From Candidatus Omnitrophota bacterium (GTDB lineage Bacteria > Ratteibacteria > UBA8468 > B48-G9 > JAFGKM01): a DNA stretch of 64,000 nt. The notes beneath the pieces were generated by a model, which saw nothing but the letters and a program-made list of their open reading frames with translations, searched no databases and was not told the DNA's origin. The number at the start of each line of letters is the position of its first letter. Position 1 is the stretch's first letter. The stretch lies in assembly GCA_023819375.1 (NCBI GenBank), contig JAMWDI010000001.1:62001-126000 (forward strand), in the 5' to 3' direction. The translations under genes and the position numbers were made by a program. Shown piece after piece: positions 26,755-35,133 of the stretch.

Positions 26755-26985
26755 CTATTTTTCTCTCAAAATATCTCTTACTTTTCTAAAATCTTCTAAA
26801 TTATTATTTTCAACCGGATTAGAAATTTTCCACTATATTATTTTTCTTTACTTTTTCCTGGTAAAATAGGGCAAAACTCCCTTTTTATCCCATTTTACAA
26901 ACAATTATAACATAATTAAATTCTTTATTCCAAAATTTACTGGCTGATATAATTTCTCTGATTTCATTTACTTCCTTATTCTCTA
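26755..26985 (-). pseudogene. Decayed 3' half of a low-molecular-weight arsC-like gene
   Basis: The minus strand aligns along its length with the 3' half of the intact arsC at 28357-28764. Retained pieces include EFNYVIIVC (intact EFDYVIFVC), CPILPGK (intact CPVFQGK), WKISNPV in a shifted frame, and EDFRKVRDILREK (intact EEFRKVRDILKEK). In between are an in-frame TAA, at least one frameshift and then the TAG at 26755. The catalytic CX5R 5' end is absent. No open frame remains, so it is a relic. Confidence 0.8.
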
Positions 26986-27191
26986 CTCTTTTATACAGTC
27001 ATGTAAACCACCTTATTCATTTTTAGTTTAAGAAGCAAAATTTGACAAAATAAAAAAAAATATAGTAGTATGAAATTGTAGAAAGGAGATTATTTGGCAA
27101 AATATAAAAAAAACTCATCTTTGTATTTTAAAATTAGTAATGTAACTAAAAAATTAAATATCACATACTTCCTTTTCACTGGGAGTTATAA
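26986..27191 (+). other. Intergenic region upstream of the second permease, with a candidate 34-codon leader ORF
   Basis: No recognisable protein family. TTGACA lies at 27042-27047; the best -10 match (TAGTAT, 27066-27071) gives an 18-base spacer. AAAGGAG at about 27082 precedes a TTG at 27094 that opens 34 codons, ending at 27198 and overlapping the permease start at 27192. It could be a leader peptide or the stub of a lost regulator; evidence is weak. The permease itself has GGGAG seven bases before its ATG. Confidence 0.35.
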
Positions 27192-28322
27192 ATGCTAAAT
27201 TGGACTTTCCACACCTGGATTGGAACAATTTTTACTTTTGCTTTTGGATTTTTTCTTATTGGTAGAAGATTAAGGAATAAAATAAAATGGTTAAACAGTT
27301 TATTTACAAAATTAGAAAGTTGGTTTAACTCTGTTTTCAGTGATAAAAGGAAAAAAATTTTCATTATCATTCTTATCCTCGTCAGTGCAGGTATTTTTAT
27401 AAGATGTTATATTTGTGAATCAAATAAAACACTTTTTGAAAAAAATTATATGAATTTGGTCTATTTTCACCTTTTCTTTCGCTATTTTATAAGAACATTT
27501 CCTATGATAGTTGCTGGTGCAATGCTTGGTGGTATAATTGAAAAATATTTCGGTTATGGGAAACGCAAATTACCTTCCAGTATGTTAGGAGCAGGATTTG
27601 TGGCTTCTGTAATTCCTATTTGTTCGTGCTCTGTTATTCCAATAGCACATTCTCTTTTGCTTACAAAAAAAATGCCTCTCAGAACGGTAATAACTTTTTT
27701 AATTGTAGCGCCTGTTTTAAATCCTTATGTTATTTTTTTAGGAACTTCAATCATCGGCTGGAAATATACATTCTTTAGAATTGTTAGTATTTTTTTATTA
27801 GGAATGACAACAGGAATTCTTATGGAAAAATTTATAGGGATTAAAGAACAAGGGCCACTTGGAATAAAATATTATTCCTGCCAAGGGTGTTCAAAATTCA
27901 AAAAAGAAATTCATAACAATCCTAATCCTTCTGCACTTCTTTCAACGTATAACATACTTTCAGAACTCTTAGTTTATGTGATAATAGGAATTGCTATAGG
28001 TTCTGCAGTTGCCAAATATTTACCTCCTAAAGTTGTTGGAAATTATCTTTCCTCAAATACACTTGGTTTATTCCTTGCTACAATTGTTGGTATACCTCTT
28101 TTCATCTGTTCTGGAGAAGAAATATTGATTCTTAAGCCCCTTTTACATTTTGGTTTACCATTGGGACACGCCATTACTTTTACTATAGCAGGAAATGGAA
28201 TATGTTTTGCCAGTATACCTATTTTATTACCTTGTTTTGGAAAAAAAGCAACCATTTTTATTTTATCTTCTTTTTTTATTGGTTCATTTTTGATAGGACT
28301 TTTAATAAATATATTACTTTAG
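27192..28322 (+). CDS. CSC-motif permease with central CxxC loop (PF03773 family)
   Basis: 376 residues. An N-terminal TM plus basic segment are followed by two permease repeats. Repeat 1 has VIPICSCSVIPIAHSLLL (CSC), repeat 2 has IPLFICSGEEILILKPLL. The central loop contains YYSCQGCSKFKKEI, a CxxC that could bind metal, absent from the first permease. Substrate unknown; a metalloid or soft-metal exporter by family. It stands alone on the plus strand between a dead arsC copy upstream and the intact arsC convergent downstream. Confidence 0.85.
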   Translation: MLNWTFHTWIGTIFTFAFGFFLIGRRLRNKIKWLNSLFTKLESWFNSVFSDKRKKIFIIILILVSAGIFIRCYICESNKTLFEKNYMNLVYFHLFFRYFIRTFPMIVAGAMLGGIIEKYFGYGKRKLPSSMLGAGFVASVIPICSCSVIPIAHSLLLTKKMPLRTVITFLIVAPVLNPYVIFLGTSIIGWKYTFFRIVSIFLLGMTTGILMEKFIGIKEQGPLGIKYYSCQGCSKFKKEIHNNPNPSALLSTYNILSELLVYVIIGIAIGSAVAKYLPPKVVGNYLSSNTLGLFLATIVGIPLFICSGEEILILKPLLHFGLPLGHAITFTIAGNGICFASIPILLPCFGKKATIFILSSFFIGSFLIGLLINILL

Positions 28323-28356
28323 AGTTTTAAGAAGATAGAACTTAAAAGAATACAAA

Positions 28357-28764
28357 TTAATCAAATTCATTTTTTACAATTCCCTCAATTTTTTCTTTTA
28401 ATATATCCCTAACCTTTCTAAACTCTTCTATATTGCCCCTTTTGGTAGGATTTGGAATTTTCCAATACAAAGTTTTTTTCGCTTTTCCTTGAAAAACAGG
28501 ACATACCCCATCTTCATCTCCACTACATACAAATATAACATAGTCAAATTCTTCATTTAAAAATTCATTAACTGATTTACTTCTCTGATTTGATATGTCT
28601 ATTCCAATTTCTTTCATAACATATATTGCTAAAGGATGAACTGATTGTGGATGTGAACCAGCACTGAAGGCAATAAATTTATCTTTATAAAAATGATTAA
28701 TTATTCCTTCAGCCATTTGACTCCTTGCAGAATTTTCTTTACACAAAAACAATATTTTCTTCAT
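28357..28764 (-). CDS. arsC: Thioredoxin-type arsenate reductase
   Basis: 135 residues of the LMW-phosphatase fold. P-loop LCKENSARSQMAEG (CX5R, Cys8) and the two shuttle cysteines in FVCSGDEDGVCPVF (Cys80, Cys88) match the three-Cys mechanism of S. aureus/B. subtilis ArsC, reducing arsenate with thioredoxin. Position as last gene of the pst-phoU run makes sense, since arsenate enters through phosphate transporters. It overlaps phoU by 4 bases. A dead paralogue lies at 26755. Confidence 0.93.
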   Translation of the reverse strand: MKKILFLCKENSARSQMAEGIINHFYKDKFIAFSAGSHPQSVHPLAIYVMKEIGIDISNQRSKSVNEFLNEEFDYVIFVCSGDEDGVCPVFQGKAKKTLYWKIPNPTKRGNIEEFRKVRDILKEKIEGIVKNEFD

Positions 28765-29417
28765 CCTTCTTCAAAATGGTGTTTAATTATTTTCCCTTCT
28801 ATCATAAATATTACATCTTCACATATATTTGTTGATAGATCTGCTATCCTTTCTAAATTTTGGGCAATTCTTATTAAATGCAACGCTCTTTCAATTACAC
28901 TATAATCCTCAACCATATAGGTAATCAATTCTCTTGTTATCTGGTTCCTTAAGCTATCTACAATATCGTCCCTTTTACAAACATCTTTTGCAAGATCAAT
29001 TTTTTCTTCTATAAAAGAACTGATGCTATCTTTAATCATCTTTGTAGATTCTTCAGCCATTCTCGGTATATCAATTAATGGTTTCACATCCGGTCTTTTA
29101 ATTAAAAACAATGAACTTTCACAAATATTGACAGCGTGATCGCCTATTCTTTCTAAATCATTATTTATTTTAAGTACCATTAAAACTACTCTTAAATTTC
29201 TTGCTTTTGGTTCGTATTGAGCAATTATTTCTATACATAATTCATCAATTTCAATTTCAAACCTGTTTGCGATTGGTTCCAATTTTTCAATAACTTCTTT
29301 CAATATTTCTTCTTTTTTCTCAATCAATCCTTTTATACTTTTGTCAATCATTTCTTCAACCAAAAGACCGAATTCAATTATTTTTTGCTTCAATATCTTT
29401 ATTTTTTCTTCAATCAT
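28761..29417 (-). CDS. phoU: Phosphate-specific transport accessory protein PhoU
   Basis: 218 residues, two tandem three-helix PhoU repeats (about 10-95 and 115-205). Metal-site patterns are visible as LRVVLMVLKINNDLERIGDH in repeat 1 and ALHLIRIAQNLERIADLST in repeat 2 (consensus E/DRxxD/H). PhoU relays PstB state to PhoR to shut off the Pho response. It follows pstB by 14 bases. Confidence 0.95.
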   Translation of the reverse strand: MIEEKIKILKQKIIEFGLLVEEMIDKSIKGLIEKKEEILKEVIEKLEPIANRFEIEIDELCIEIIAQYEPKARNLRVVLMVLKINNDLERIGDHAVNICESSLFLIKRPDVKPLIDIPRMAEESTKMIKDSISSFIEEKIDLAKDVCKRDDIVDSLRNQITRELITYMVEDYSVIERALHLIRIAQNLERIADLSTNICEDVIFMIEGKIIKHHFEEG

Positions 29418-29431
29418 AATTTTTCTCCTTT

Positions 29432-30190
29432 TTAACCAAATTTACCACTCAAGTATTCTTCCGTTTTGGGGTTTTCAGGAGCAGTAAATATTTTTTCACT
29501 TTTACCATATTCAATCAATTCTCCAAGATATAAAAAGGCAACATAATCAGCAATTCTTGATGCCTGAGAGATGTTATGCGTAACAATAATTATAGTAACA
29601 TTATCCTTCAACTTTTCAAGTAAATTTTCTATTTCAACAGTTGATTTTGGATCGAGTGAAGAAGTTGGTTCATCAAGTAAAATAATCTCAGGATTCAAGG
29701 CAAGAGATCTTGCTATGCATAATCTCTGCTGCTGACCACCCGAAAGTTGTGTTCCTTTTAAATAGAGTTTATCTTTAACTTCTTCCCAAAGAGCAACCTT
29801 TTTAAGACAATCTTCCACTATTTTATCTTTTTCTTCTCTTTTAAGTTTAATCCCATTTATTATATATCCTGCTAAAACATTTTCATAGATTGATAAATGA
29901 GGAAAAGGATTTGGTTTTTGAAAAACCATCCCTATTTTCCTTCTTAAAAAAACAGGATTCATCTCAAAAATACTTTTATCATTTAAAAAGATATCGCCTT
30001 TATGAAATGCCTCTTTATTTAATTCATGCATTCTATTTATGCATCTTATTAATGTTGTTTTACCACAGCCAGATGGTCCCATAATTGCAGTTATTTTTTT
30101 TTCAAATATTTCAAGGTTTATATTTTTTAAAACTAACAAATTTCCGTAACCTGCTGAAAAATTTTCAAATTTTAAAATTTTACTTTCCAT
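29432..30190 (-). CDS. pstB: Phosphate ABC transporter ATP-binding protein
   Basis: 252 residues. Walker A GPSGCGKTTLIRC (about 36-48), Q-loop FQKPNPFP typical of PstB, signature LSGGQQQRL, Walker B ILLDEPTSSLD, H-loop VTHNISQASRI. Energises phosphate uptake through PstCA. Overlaps the pstA end by 19 bases. Confidence 0.98.
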   Translation of the reverse strand: MESKILKFENFSAGYGNLLVLKNINLEIFEKKITAIMGPSGCGKTTLIRCINRMHELNKEAFHKGDIFLNDKSIFEMNPVFLRRKIGMVFQKPNPFPHLSIYENVLAGYIINGIKLKREEKDKIVEDCLKKVALWEEVKDKLYLKGTQLSGGQQQRLCIARSLALNPEIILLDEPTSSLDPKSTVEIENLLEKLKDNVTIIIVTHNISQASRIADYVAFLYLGELIEYGKSEKIFTAPENPKTEEYLSGKFG

Positions 30191-31002
30191 TTTTTAAGTC
30201 CAACTTTACTTATGGAATTCAAAATTAAAATTAAAATAATTAAAACAAAAGCACATCCCCACGCTTGCCTGTGCCAATCTTCGTAAGGACTCATTGTATA
30301 GGTAAAAATTAAAAGAGACAAAGAACTCACAGGTTTACAAATATTAAAATTTAAAAATGAATTACCAAAAGCAGTAAATAATAAAGGCGCTGTTTCTCCT
30401 GAAATTCTTCCTAAACCAACTAAAACACCAGAAAGTATGCCGTTTATTGAAATTGGAAGTATTACTTTAAAGATAGTTCTTGGATATGAACTCCCAAGTG
30501 ATAAAGATGTTTCAATCATTGAAAAAGGGACCATCTCAAATGTTTCTTTCGTTGCTTTTGCGATAATTGGAAGAAAAATCAATGATAAAGCAACTGAACC
30601 AGCAATTGCAGAGAAATGTCCCATTTTTTTAACTATCCATAAGTATGCAATAATACCAATTACAATTGAAGGTATACTTTGCAAGACATCAATTAATATA
30701 TTACAAATTTTTCCTATTTTCTTTTCCTTAAATTCATAAAGAAACATACCAAAAAAAATACCAATTGGAATAGAAATTAAAGAAGCAAAAAATAAAAGTA
30801 AAAAAGTGCCTGCTATTGCATTTAAAATCCCTCCTCCTATTTCTCCAGGGGGTTTAGGTAAAGAAAAGAAAAATTTGAGATTTATTGAAGAAAGCCCATT
30901 TTTCAAAATTATATAAAAAATAAAAAATAAAGGAGTAAGCGTTAAAAAAGATAAAAAAATAACCAAAAATTTAAAAATTCTATCTTTAAAAATTTTCATC
31001 AT
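30172..31002 (-). CDS. pstA: Phosphate ABC transporter permease PstA
   Basis: 276 residues, six TM helices. The EAA loop region around KATKETFEMVPFSMIETSLS and LGSSYPRTIFKVILPISING is typical, as is RISGETAPLLFTAFGNSF. Forms the inner-membrane channel with PstC. Overlaps pstC by 4 bases. Confidence 0.97.
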   Translation of the reverse strand: MMKIFKDRIFKFLVIFLSFLTLTPLFFIFYIILKNGLSSINLKFFFSLPKPPGEIGGGILNAIAGTFLLLFFASLISIPIGIFFGMFLYEFKEKKIGKICNILIDVLQSIPSIVIGIIAYLWIVKKMGHFSAIAGSVALSLIFLPIIAKATKETFEMVPFSMIETSLSLGSSYPRTIFKVILPISINGILSGVLVGLGRISGETAPLLFTAFGNSFLNFNICKPVSSLSLLIFTYTMSPYEDWHRQAWGCAFVLIILILILNSISKVGLKKWKVKF

Positions 31003-31859
31003 ACTACCTTTTTGATTATATTATTTGCAATTAAATTTAAAATGAACGTTATAACAAAAAGAATCAGAGCCAGTTCAATAAGTGCAGAAATATGTATTTT
31101 AGTAATTGCTTCTAAAAATTCATTGGCTATTACCGATGCTATGGTATTTCCAGGTAAAAAAATAGACCGAGGAATAGTGTTTACATTGCCTATTACCATT
31201 GTTACTGCCATTGTTTCGCCAATCGCTCTACCAAAAGAGAGTAAAAATCCAGCAATGATGCCACTTTTAGCATAGGGTAAGATAATCTTTTTTATTACTT
31301 CATAATGTGTTGCTCCAAAAGAAAATGCCGCCTCTTTTAAATCAGTAGGGATAAGTTTTATAACTTCTTTTCCTACAGATATAGTATAAGGGATAATCAT
31401 AATTGAAAGAACAAGTGAAGCAGTAAAAACGCTTACACCTGTTGGAGGTAATGAAAATTTTATTTGCAAATTTCTTACAATTGGTGCAAGATAAAAAAGT
31501 CCCCACAATCCAAAAACAACAGAGGGAATAACTGCAAGAATTTCTATAAATGTTTCAAAAATTTTAGAAAAAATAGTATCTTTATAATATTCACCAATAA
31601 ATAAAGAGACTGATAAAGAAAAAGGTATAGATATTATCAGAGAAATTATTGATGTTAGGAGAGTTCCAACGATAAATGGAAAAGCGCCAAAATTTTCAAA
31701 AACAGGATCCCACGTTTTATTTATTAAAAAAGAAAAACCAAATTTTTTAATAGATATTGATGAGTTAATAAACAAAGTGATAAAAATAGAAAGGAGGAGT
31801 CCTATTATTAGAACTCCTCCTATTGCAATTATTCTTTTATAAATTTTTTCAAAACTCAT
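30999..31859 (-). CDS. pstC: Phosphate ABC transporter permease PstC
   Basis: 286 residues, six TM helices with the PstC marks FINKTWDPVFENFGAFP-type segment, PLPF-like region IISIPFSLSVSLFIGEYY, EAA loop KEVIKLIPTDLKEAAFSFGA, and GRAIGETMAVTMVIGN. Pairs with PstA. Overlaps pstS by 4 bases. Confidence 0.97.
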   Translation of the reverse strand: MSFEKIYKRIIAIGGVLIIGLLLSIFITLFINSSISIKKFGFSFLINKTWDPVFENFGAFPFIVGTLLTSIISLIISIPFSLSVSLFIGEYYKDTIFSKIFETFIEILAVIPSVVFGLWGLFYLAPIVRNLQIKFSLPPTGVSVFTASLVLSIMIIPYTISVGKEVIKLIPTDLKEAAFSFGATHYEVIKKIILPYAKSGIIAGFLLSFGRAIGETMAVTMVIGNVNTIPRSIFLPGNTIASVIANEFLEAITKIHISALIELALILFVITFILNLIANNIIKKVV

Positions 31860-32893
31860 TGAATTAAAATTTTACCATTAAAATGAAGTTTTTTCAACAA
31901 ATTTTCTGCATTTTCAACTGCAGATTTTCCAAGTGGTGCATAGTGAAGAGGTCTTGCAAACTTTTGTCCTTCATGTATCATCCACCATAAAAGATTAGCA
32001 AGATCTTTTGCTTTCTCATAAGTCATTCTTTCATTTGCTTTACCCAAATTTTTATAAACCAATATATATGTAAAAGCAGATATTGGATAACCTTTTTTAT
32101 TTTCAGTGTCTGTTATAGTTATTCTCATGTCTTTGGGTAGTTTTACATTTGATGCCTCCGTTATTGATTCAACAGATGGCTTAATGAAATTGCCTGCCTT
32201 ATTTTTTACCAAGCCAAATAGTAAGTTATTCTGTAAAGCATATGTAAGTTCTACATAACCTATCGCTCCTGGAGTTTGTTTCACAAGACCACTCACTCCC
32301 TCATTACCCTTTCCTCCAAGACCTACTGGCCAGTTTACACTTGTGCCACTGCCAACCTTTTCTTTCCACTCTTTACTTACTTTTGATAGATAATCTGTAA
32401 AAATAAAAGTTGTTCCGCTTCCATCAGATCTTCTTATCACTGTAATATTCATATCTGGTAAATTTTTATCTTGATTCACCTTTTTTATTTTTTCATCATT
32501 CCATTTTGTTATTCTGCCAAGGAAAATATCTGCAATTATTTCTGGAGTAAACTTAATTTCAGGAATATCTAAATTGTATGTTAAAACAACTGCTCCTAAA
32601 CAAATAGGTATATGCAAAATCTCGTCATCAAATTCTTTCAATTGTTCATCCGTCAAAATAGCATCACTTCCAGCAAAGTCAATTGTTTTTGCTTTCAATT
32701 GCCTTATTCCTCCACCAGAACCAATTGATTGATAATTAACTTTTACTTTATAAGTTTTATAATACTCGTCAAACATTTTTGAATATAATGGGTAAGGAAA
32801 ACTTGCACCTGCTCCTGTTAATTCAGTTTGACTATAGAGTTTTGCAATGTTTAGTAAGATTATGTTTAAACATAATAAAATTTTTTTAAACAT
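31856..32893 (-). CDS. pstS: Phosphate-binding protein PstS
   Basis: 345 residues. A signal peptide (ILLCLNIILLNIAKLYS) precedes TELTGAGASFPYPLYSKMF, the mature start. Phosphate-binding motifs: NYQSIGSGGGIRQ, FAGSDAILTDEQ, VIRRSDGSGTTFIFTDYL. Periplasmic; there is no lipobox Cys, so it is likely soluble, as in didermic bacteria. It follows the porin by 12 bases with a GGGGG site. Confidence 0.97.
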   Translation of the reverse strand: MFKKILLCLNIILLNIAKLYSQTELTGAGASFPYPLYSKMFDEYYKTYKVKVNYQSIGSGGGIRQLKAKTIDFAGSDAILTDEQLKEFDDEILHIPICLGAVVLTYNLDIPEIKFTPEIIADIFLGRITKWNDEKIKKVNQDKNLPDMNITVIRRSDGSGTTFIFTDYLSKVSKEWKEKVGSGTSVNWPVGLGGKGNEGVSGLVKQTPGAIGYVELTYALQNNLLFGLVKNKAGNFIKPSVESITEASNVKLPKDMRITITDTENKKGYPISAFTYILVYKNLGKANERMTYEKAKDLANLLWWMIHEGQKFARPLHYAPLGKSAVENAENLLKKLHFNGKILIQ

Positions 32894-32905
32894 TTTACCC
32901 CCTTT

Positions 32906-34105
32906 TCAAAATTTTATTAAATAATCTAATTGAACTGTGTTTCTTCTATCACTTCTCGGACTTAATGGTTTACCTATAAAATAAGTCAATCCCATAGAAG
33001 AATACTTACTTATTTGATAACTAAAACTTATTTTATGTCCTTTTAAAGATGTCCCTCCGCCATTTATATCAGAATCACTTAAAATGGCAAGTGTAGCATC
33101 ATTTTCTATCAATCTATAATTATACTCAAGATACCAGTCATTTTTATCTTTCAATTTTCCTATTGAAAACCCTATCATCCATGCATTATCATTATTGGGT
33201 ACCTGTGAAAAAATATTTTTTACATATTCACCATATATTCTAAATGGTTTGTTAATTACATTAAAAGGTGTTATTTCAATCAGAAAATCTAATGGTCTGT
33301 ATTCATAAAGATAGATATAATCAGGAGTACCGGAATCACTATTTCCCTTTGGACTATATTTTGGACTAACATCAGATTTCTTCTTACCTACAAGATTATC
33401 TGTTATATAAATTCCACCAGCAATTTTAAAATTCTTATCTTTAAATTTACTATCATAACCAACTTGAAAACCATATATAACAGGATCATTTGTATTACTT
33501 TTAAATTCGTCAAGGAAAAAATATCCAAGGTTTAAAAAGAACCCTTCCTTAGAATTGAATGTTAAAGCAATTCCTTCTGGATTTATATCTGAATCCCAAA
33601 TTACATCGGAACAGTAAAAAGGATTTTCAATTTTACCTGCTAATATGTTGAAATTATTAATTTTATGTTTTACATATGCTCTATCTATCCAGATTGCTTT
33701 TTGAGAAAAGGAGTCCTCCAAAGTTTGATTTGTGGATGTTTGTTCTCCAACTCCACTTGCTAAACGCAAACCTACCTCAGTATTTTCCAGAATATCTGTT
33801 TTAAATCCCCACCTTGCTCTTATTCTTCCTCTACATCTGTCAGGGTCTGTTGACCCTTCTAAAATGTCATCATACTGGTATCTAACTCTTAAATCTCCTG
33901 AAAATTTTGTATTTTTCAAAAAATTATATTTTTCCTTTTCTTTCTTTTCTTCTCTTTCTCTTTCCTTTTTAATTTCCTCTTTTATTTCTTTTGCTTCTTC
34001 ATTTGTTATAACTCCCTTTTTAATCAATTTTTCAAGAAGAATATCAATCTCACCTGCAAAAGAAAATGTCAACATTAGAAGAAAAATTAGAAAAAATCTT
34101 TTCAT
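32906..34105 (-). CDS. Outer-membrane porin, probably phosphate-linked
   Basis: 399 residues. Signal peptide KRFFLIFLLMLTFSFAGE is followed by a charged helical linker (about 20-65, KEIKEEIKKEREREEKKEKE) and a beta-barrel from about 70, beginning KFSGDLRVRYQYDD and ending with the terminal aromatic LDYLIKF. This matches the putative-porin family with an N-terminal coiled-coil. Being directly ahead of pstS suggests phosphate or polyanion uptake, like OprP by role rather than by sequence. Good evidence for an outer membrane. Confidence 0.85.
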   Translation of the reverse strand: MKRFFLIFLLMLTFSFAGEIDILLEKLIKKGVITNEEAKEIKEEIKKEREREEKKEKEKYNFLKNTKFSGDLRVRYQYDDILEGSTDPDRCRGRIRARWGFKTDILENTEVGLRLASGVGEQTSTNQTLEDSFSQKAIWIDRAYVKHKINNFNILAGKIENPFYCSDVIWDSDINPEGIALTFNSKEGFFLNLGYFFLDEFKSNTNDPVIYGFQVGYDSKFKDKNFKIAGGIYITDNLVGKKKSDVSPKYSPKGNSDSGTPDYIYLYEYRPLDFLIEITPFNVINKPFRIYGEYVKNIFSQVPNNDNAWMIGFSIGKLKDKNDWYLEYNYRLIENDATLAILSDSDINGGGTSLKGHKISFSYQISKYSSMGLTYFIGKPLSPRSDRRNTVQLDYLIKF

Positions 34106-34201
34106 TTTCTAACCCCCTTTTTATCTTTTTATAAATTAATAATACAAAATAAATCACTTTACTCTCATATAACATCACCTCCTTTCTAAATTTTTTATTG
34201 T

Positions 34202-34501
34202 TTAAAACCATAAATTTCTATTCTCCTCTATTTTATATGTTAATCTTTCTGTCTTTAGAATTATTTCTCCTTTTTCATCTATAAATGGCAAAGCCTCTTC
34301 CCAATTTACCTCTTCTGGAATTTCTAAAATATAGGAAATTGTATGCCACGGGAAAATTCTAAATTTTATATCACTTATATAAATACCCTTGTTCAACATT
34401 GGATTTTTAAAATGAAATGTTTTGCATCTTAATTTGATATATCTATCATTTTCTTCTATTAATTCACCAAGAGCATAGTGATTTGTTGCTTCTTTATACA
34501 T
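34202..34501 (-). CDS. Unknown protein in the Pho cluster (99 aa)
   Basis: Beta-rich, soluble, aromatic-rich (YIKLRCKTFHFKNPMLNKGI, FRIFPWHTISYILEIPEEVN). No recognised family. It sits between the sigma factor (39 bases upstream) and the porin. The 96-base gap to the porin contains AAAGGAGGTG followed by a possible 4-codon ORF (ATG-AGA-GTA-AAG-TGA), then the porin's own GGGGG site. Function unknown; location suggests phosphate-starvation expression. Confidence 0.6.
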   Translation of the reverse strand: MYKEATNHYALGELIEENDRYIKLRCKTFHFKNPMLNKGIYISDIKFRIFPWHTISYILEIPEEVNWEEALPFIDEKGEIILKTERLTYKIEENRNLWF

Positions 34502-34540
34502 TTTTTTATTCTCACCAAAATCACTTTAAATTTTTCCATT

Positions 34541-35068
34541 TTAATAAATAGATACTTCCTCTCTGTTAAAACTCATTGAATGAATGGTTAATTTTTTGTT
34601 AATATTTTTTAATTTTCTTATGGCTCTCTGCTTAATCTGTTTTGTTTTTTCTTTTGAAATCCCTATTTCTTTGGATATTTCTTTTATTGTTTTGCCCTCA
34701 ATAAAAAATTTTTCAATAATCAATTTTTCAATTTCTAAAAGGCCTGTTAAATTTAAAACTGTAAATTTATTATCAAAATCGTGATTTAAACTATAATTTT
34801 TAAACTTGATTTGAGAAAAACCCGGCTTTCTTTTTTGTCTTTTAAAATTTTCTATTGATTGAATAATATTTTTTTTAATCCAAAAATAGGCATATTTTGA
34901 AAAAGGAACTTTCATGTTATCCTTATAGTTTTTACGTGCTTCAATTAATCCTAAACATCCTTCTTGAAAAAGGTCTTCTTTTTCAATCCCTAAATTTCCA
35001 ATCATAGTCTCGTATCTCTTAAGAATTTTTCTCACAAGTGGAAAATAATTTTCAACATTTATATCCAT
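34541..35068 (-). CDS. Small sigma-70-family factor
   Basis: 175 residues. Region 2 is clear: NYFPLVRKILKRYET, DLFQEGCLGLIEARKNY, FSKYAYFWIKKNIIQSIENF. Region 4 is a helix-turn-helix, GKTIKEISKEIGISKEKTKQ followed by IKQRAIRKLKNI. Region 3 is essentially absent, replaced by a linker of about 30 residues, so it is an alternative factor intermediate between group 3 and ECF types. No anti-sigma gene adjoins. A PhoP-type box pair lies 45-61 bases upstream of the ATG. Confidence 0.88.
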   Translation of the reverse strand: MDINVENYFPLVRKILKRYETMIGNLGIEKEDLFQEGCLGLIEARKNYKDNMKVPFSKYAYFWIKKNIIQSIENFKRQKRKPGFSQIKFKNYSLNHDFDNKFTVLNLTGLLEIEKLIIEKFFIEGKTIKEISKEIGISKEKTKQIKQRAIRKLKNINKKLTIHSMSFNREEVSIY

Positions 35069-35112
35069 TTGATTAAAAATACAGATCAGAAATTAAAAAA
35101 GAATAAAATTTA

Positions 35113-35129
35113 TGTTAAAAATCTGTTAA
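35113..35129 (-). promoter_or_regulatory. PhoP/PhoB box pair (TTAACA-N5-TTAACA)
   Basis: On the minus strand TTAACA (complement of 35124-35129), five bases GATTT, then TTAACA (complement of 35113-35118). This is exactly the direct repeat with 11-base period bound by PhoP of Bacillus. Eight bases further is TATTCT, a possible -10. It lies between the phoR stop (35134) and the sigma-factor start (35068), so it probably drives the sigma factor, porin and pst genes. Confidence 0.72.
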
Positions 35130-35133
35130 AAAT

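Noticed and set aside
27042-27071. TTGACA upstream of the second permease as a firm promoter
   Set aside because: The best-looking TATAGT is only 13 bases away and the 18-base alternative is weak, so I did not call it as a promoter feature.
28325-28347. Inverted repeat TTTTAAG/CTTAAAA between the second permease and arsC
   Set aside because: All-AT 7-base stem with no following T-run on the plus strand; too weak to call a terminator.
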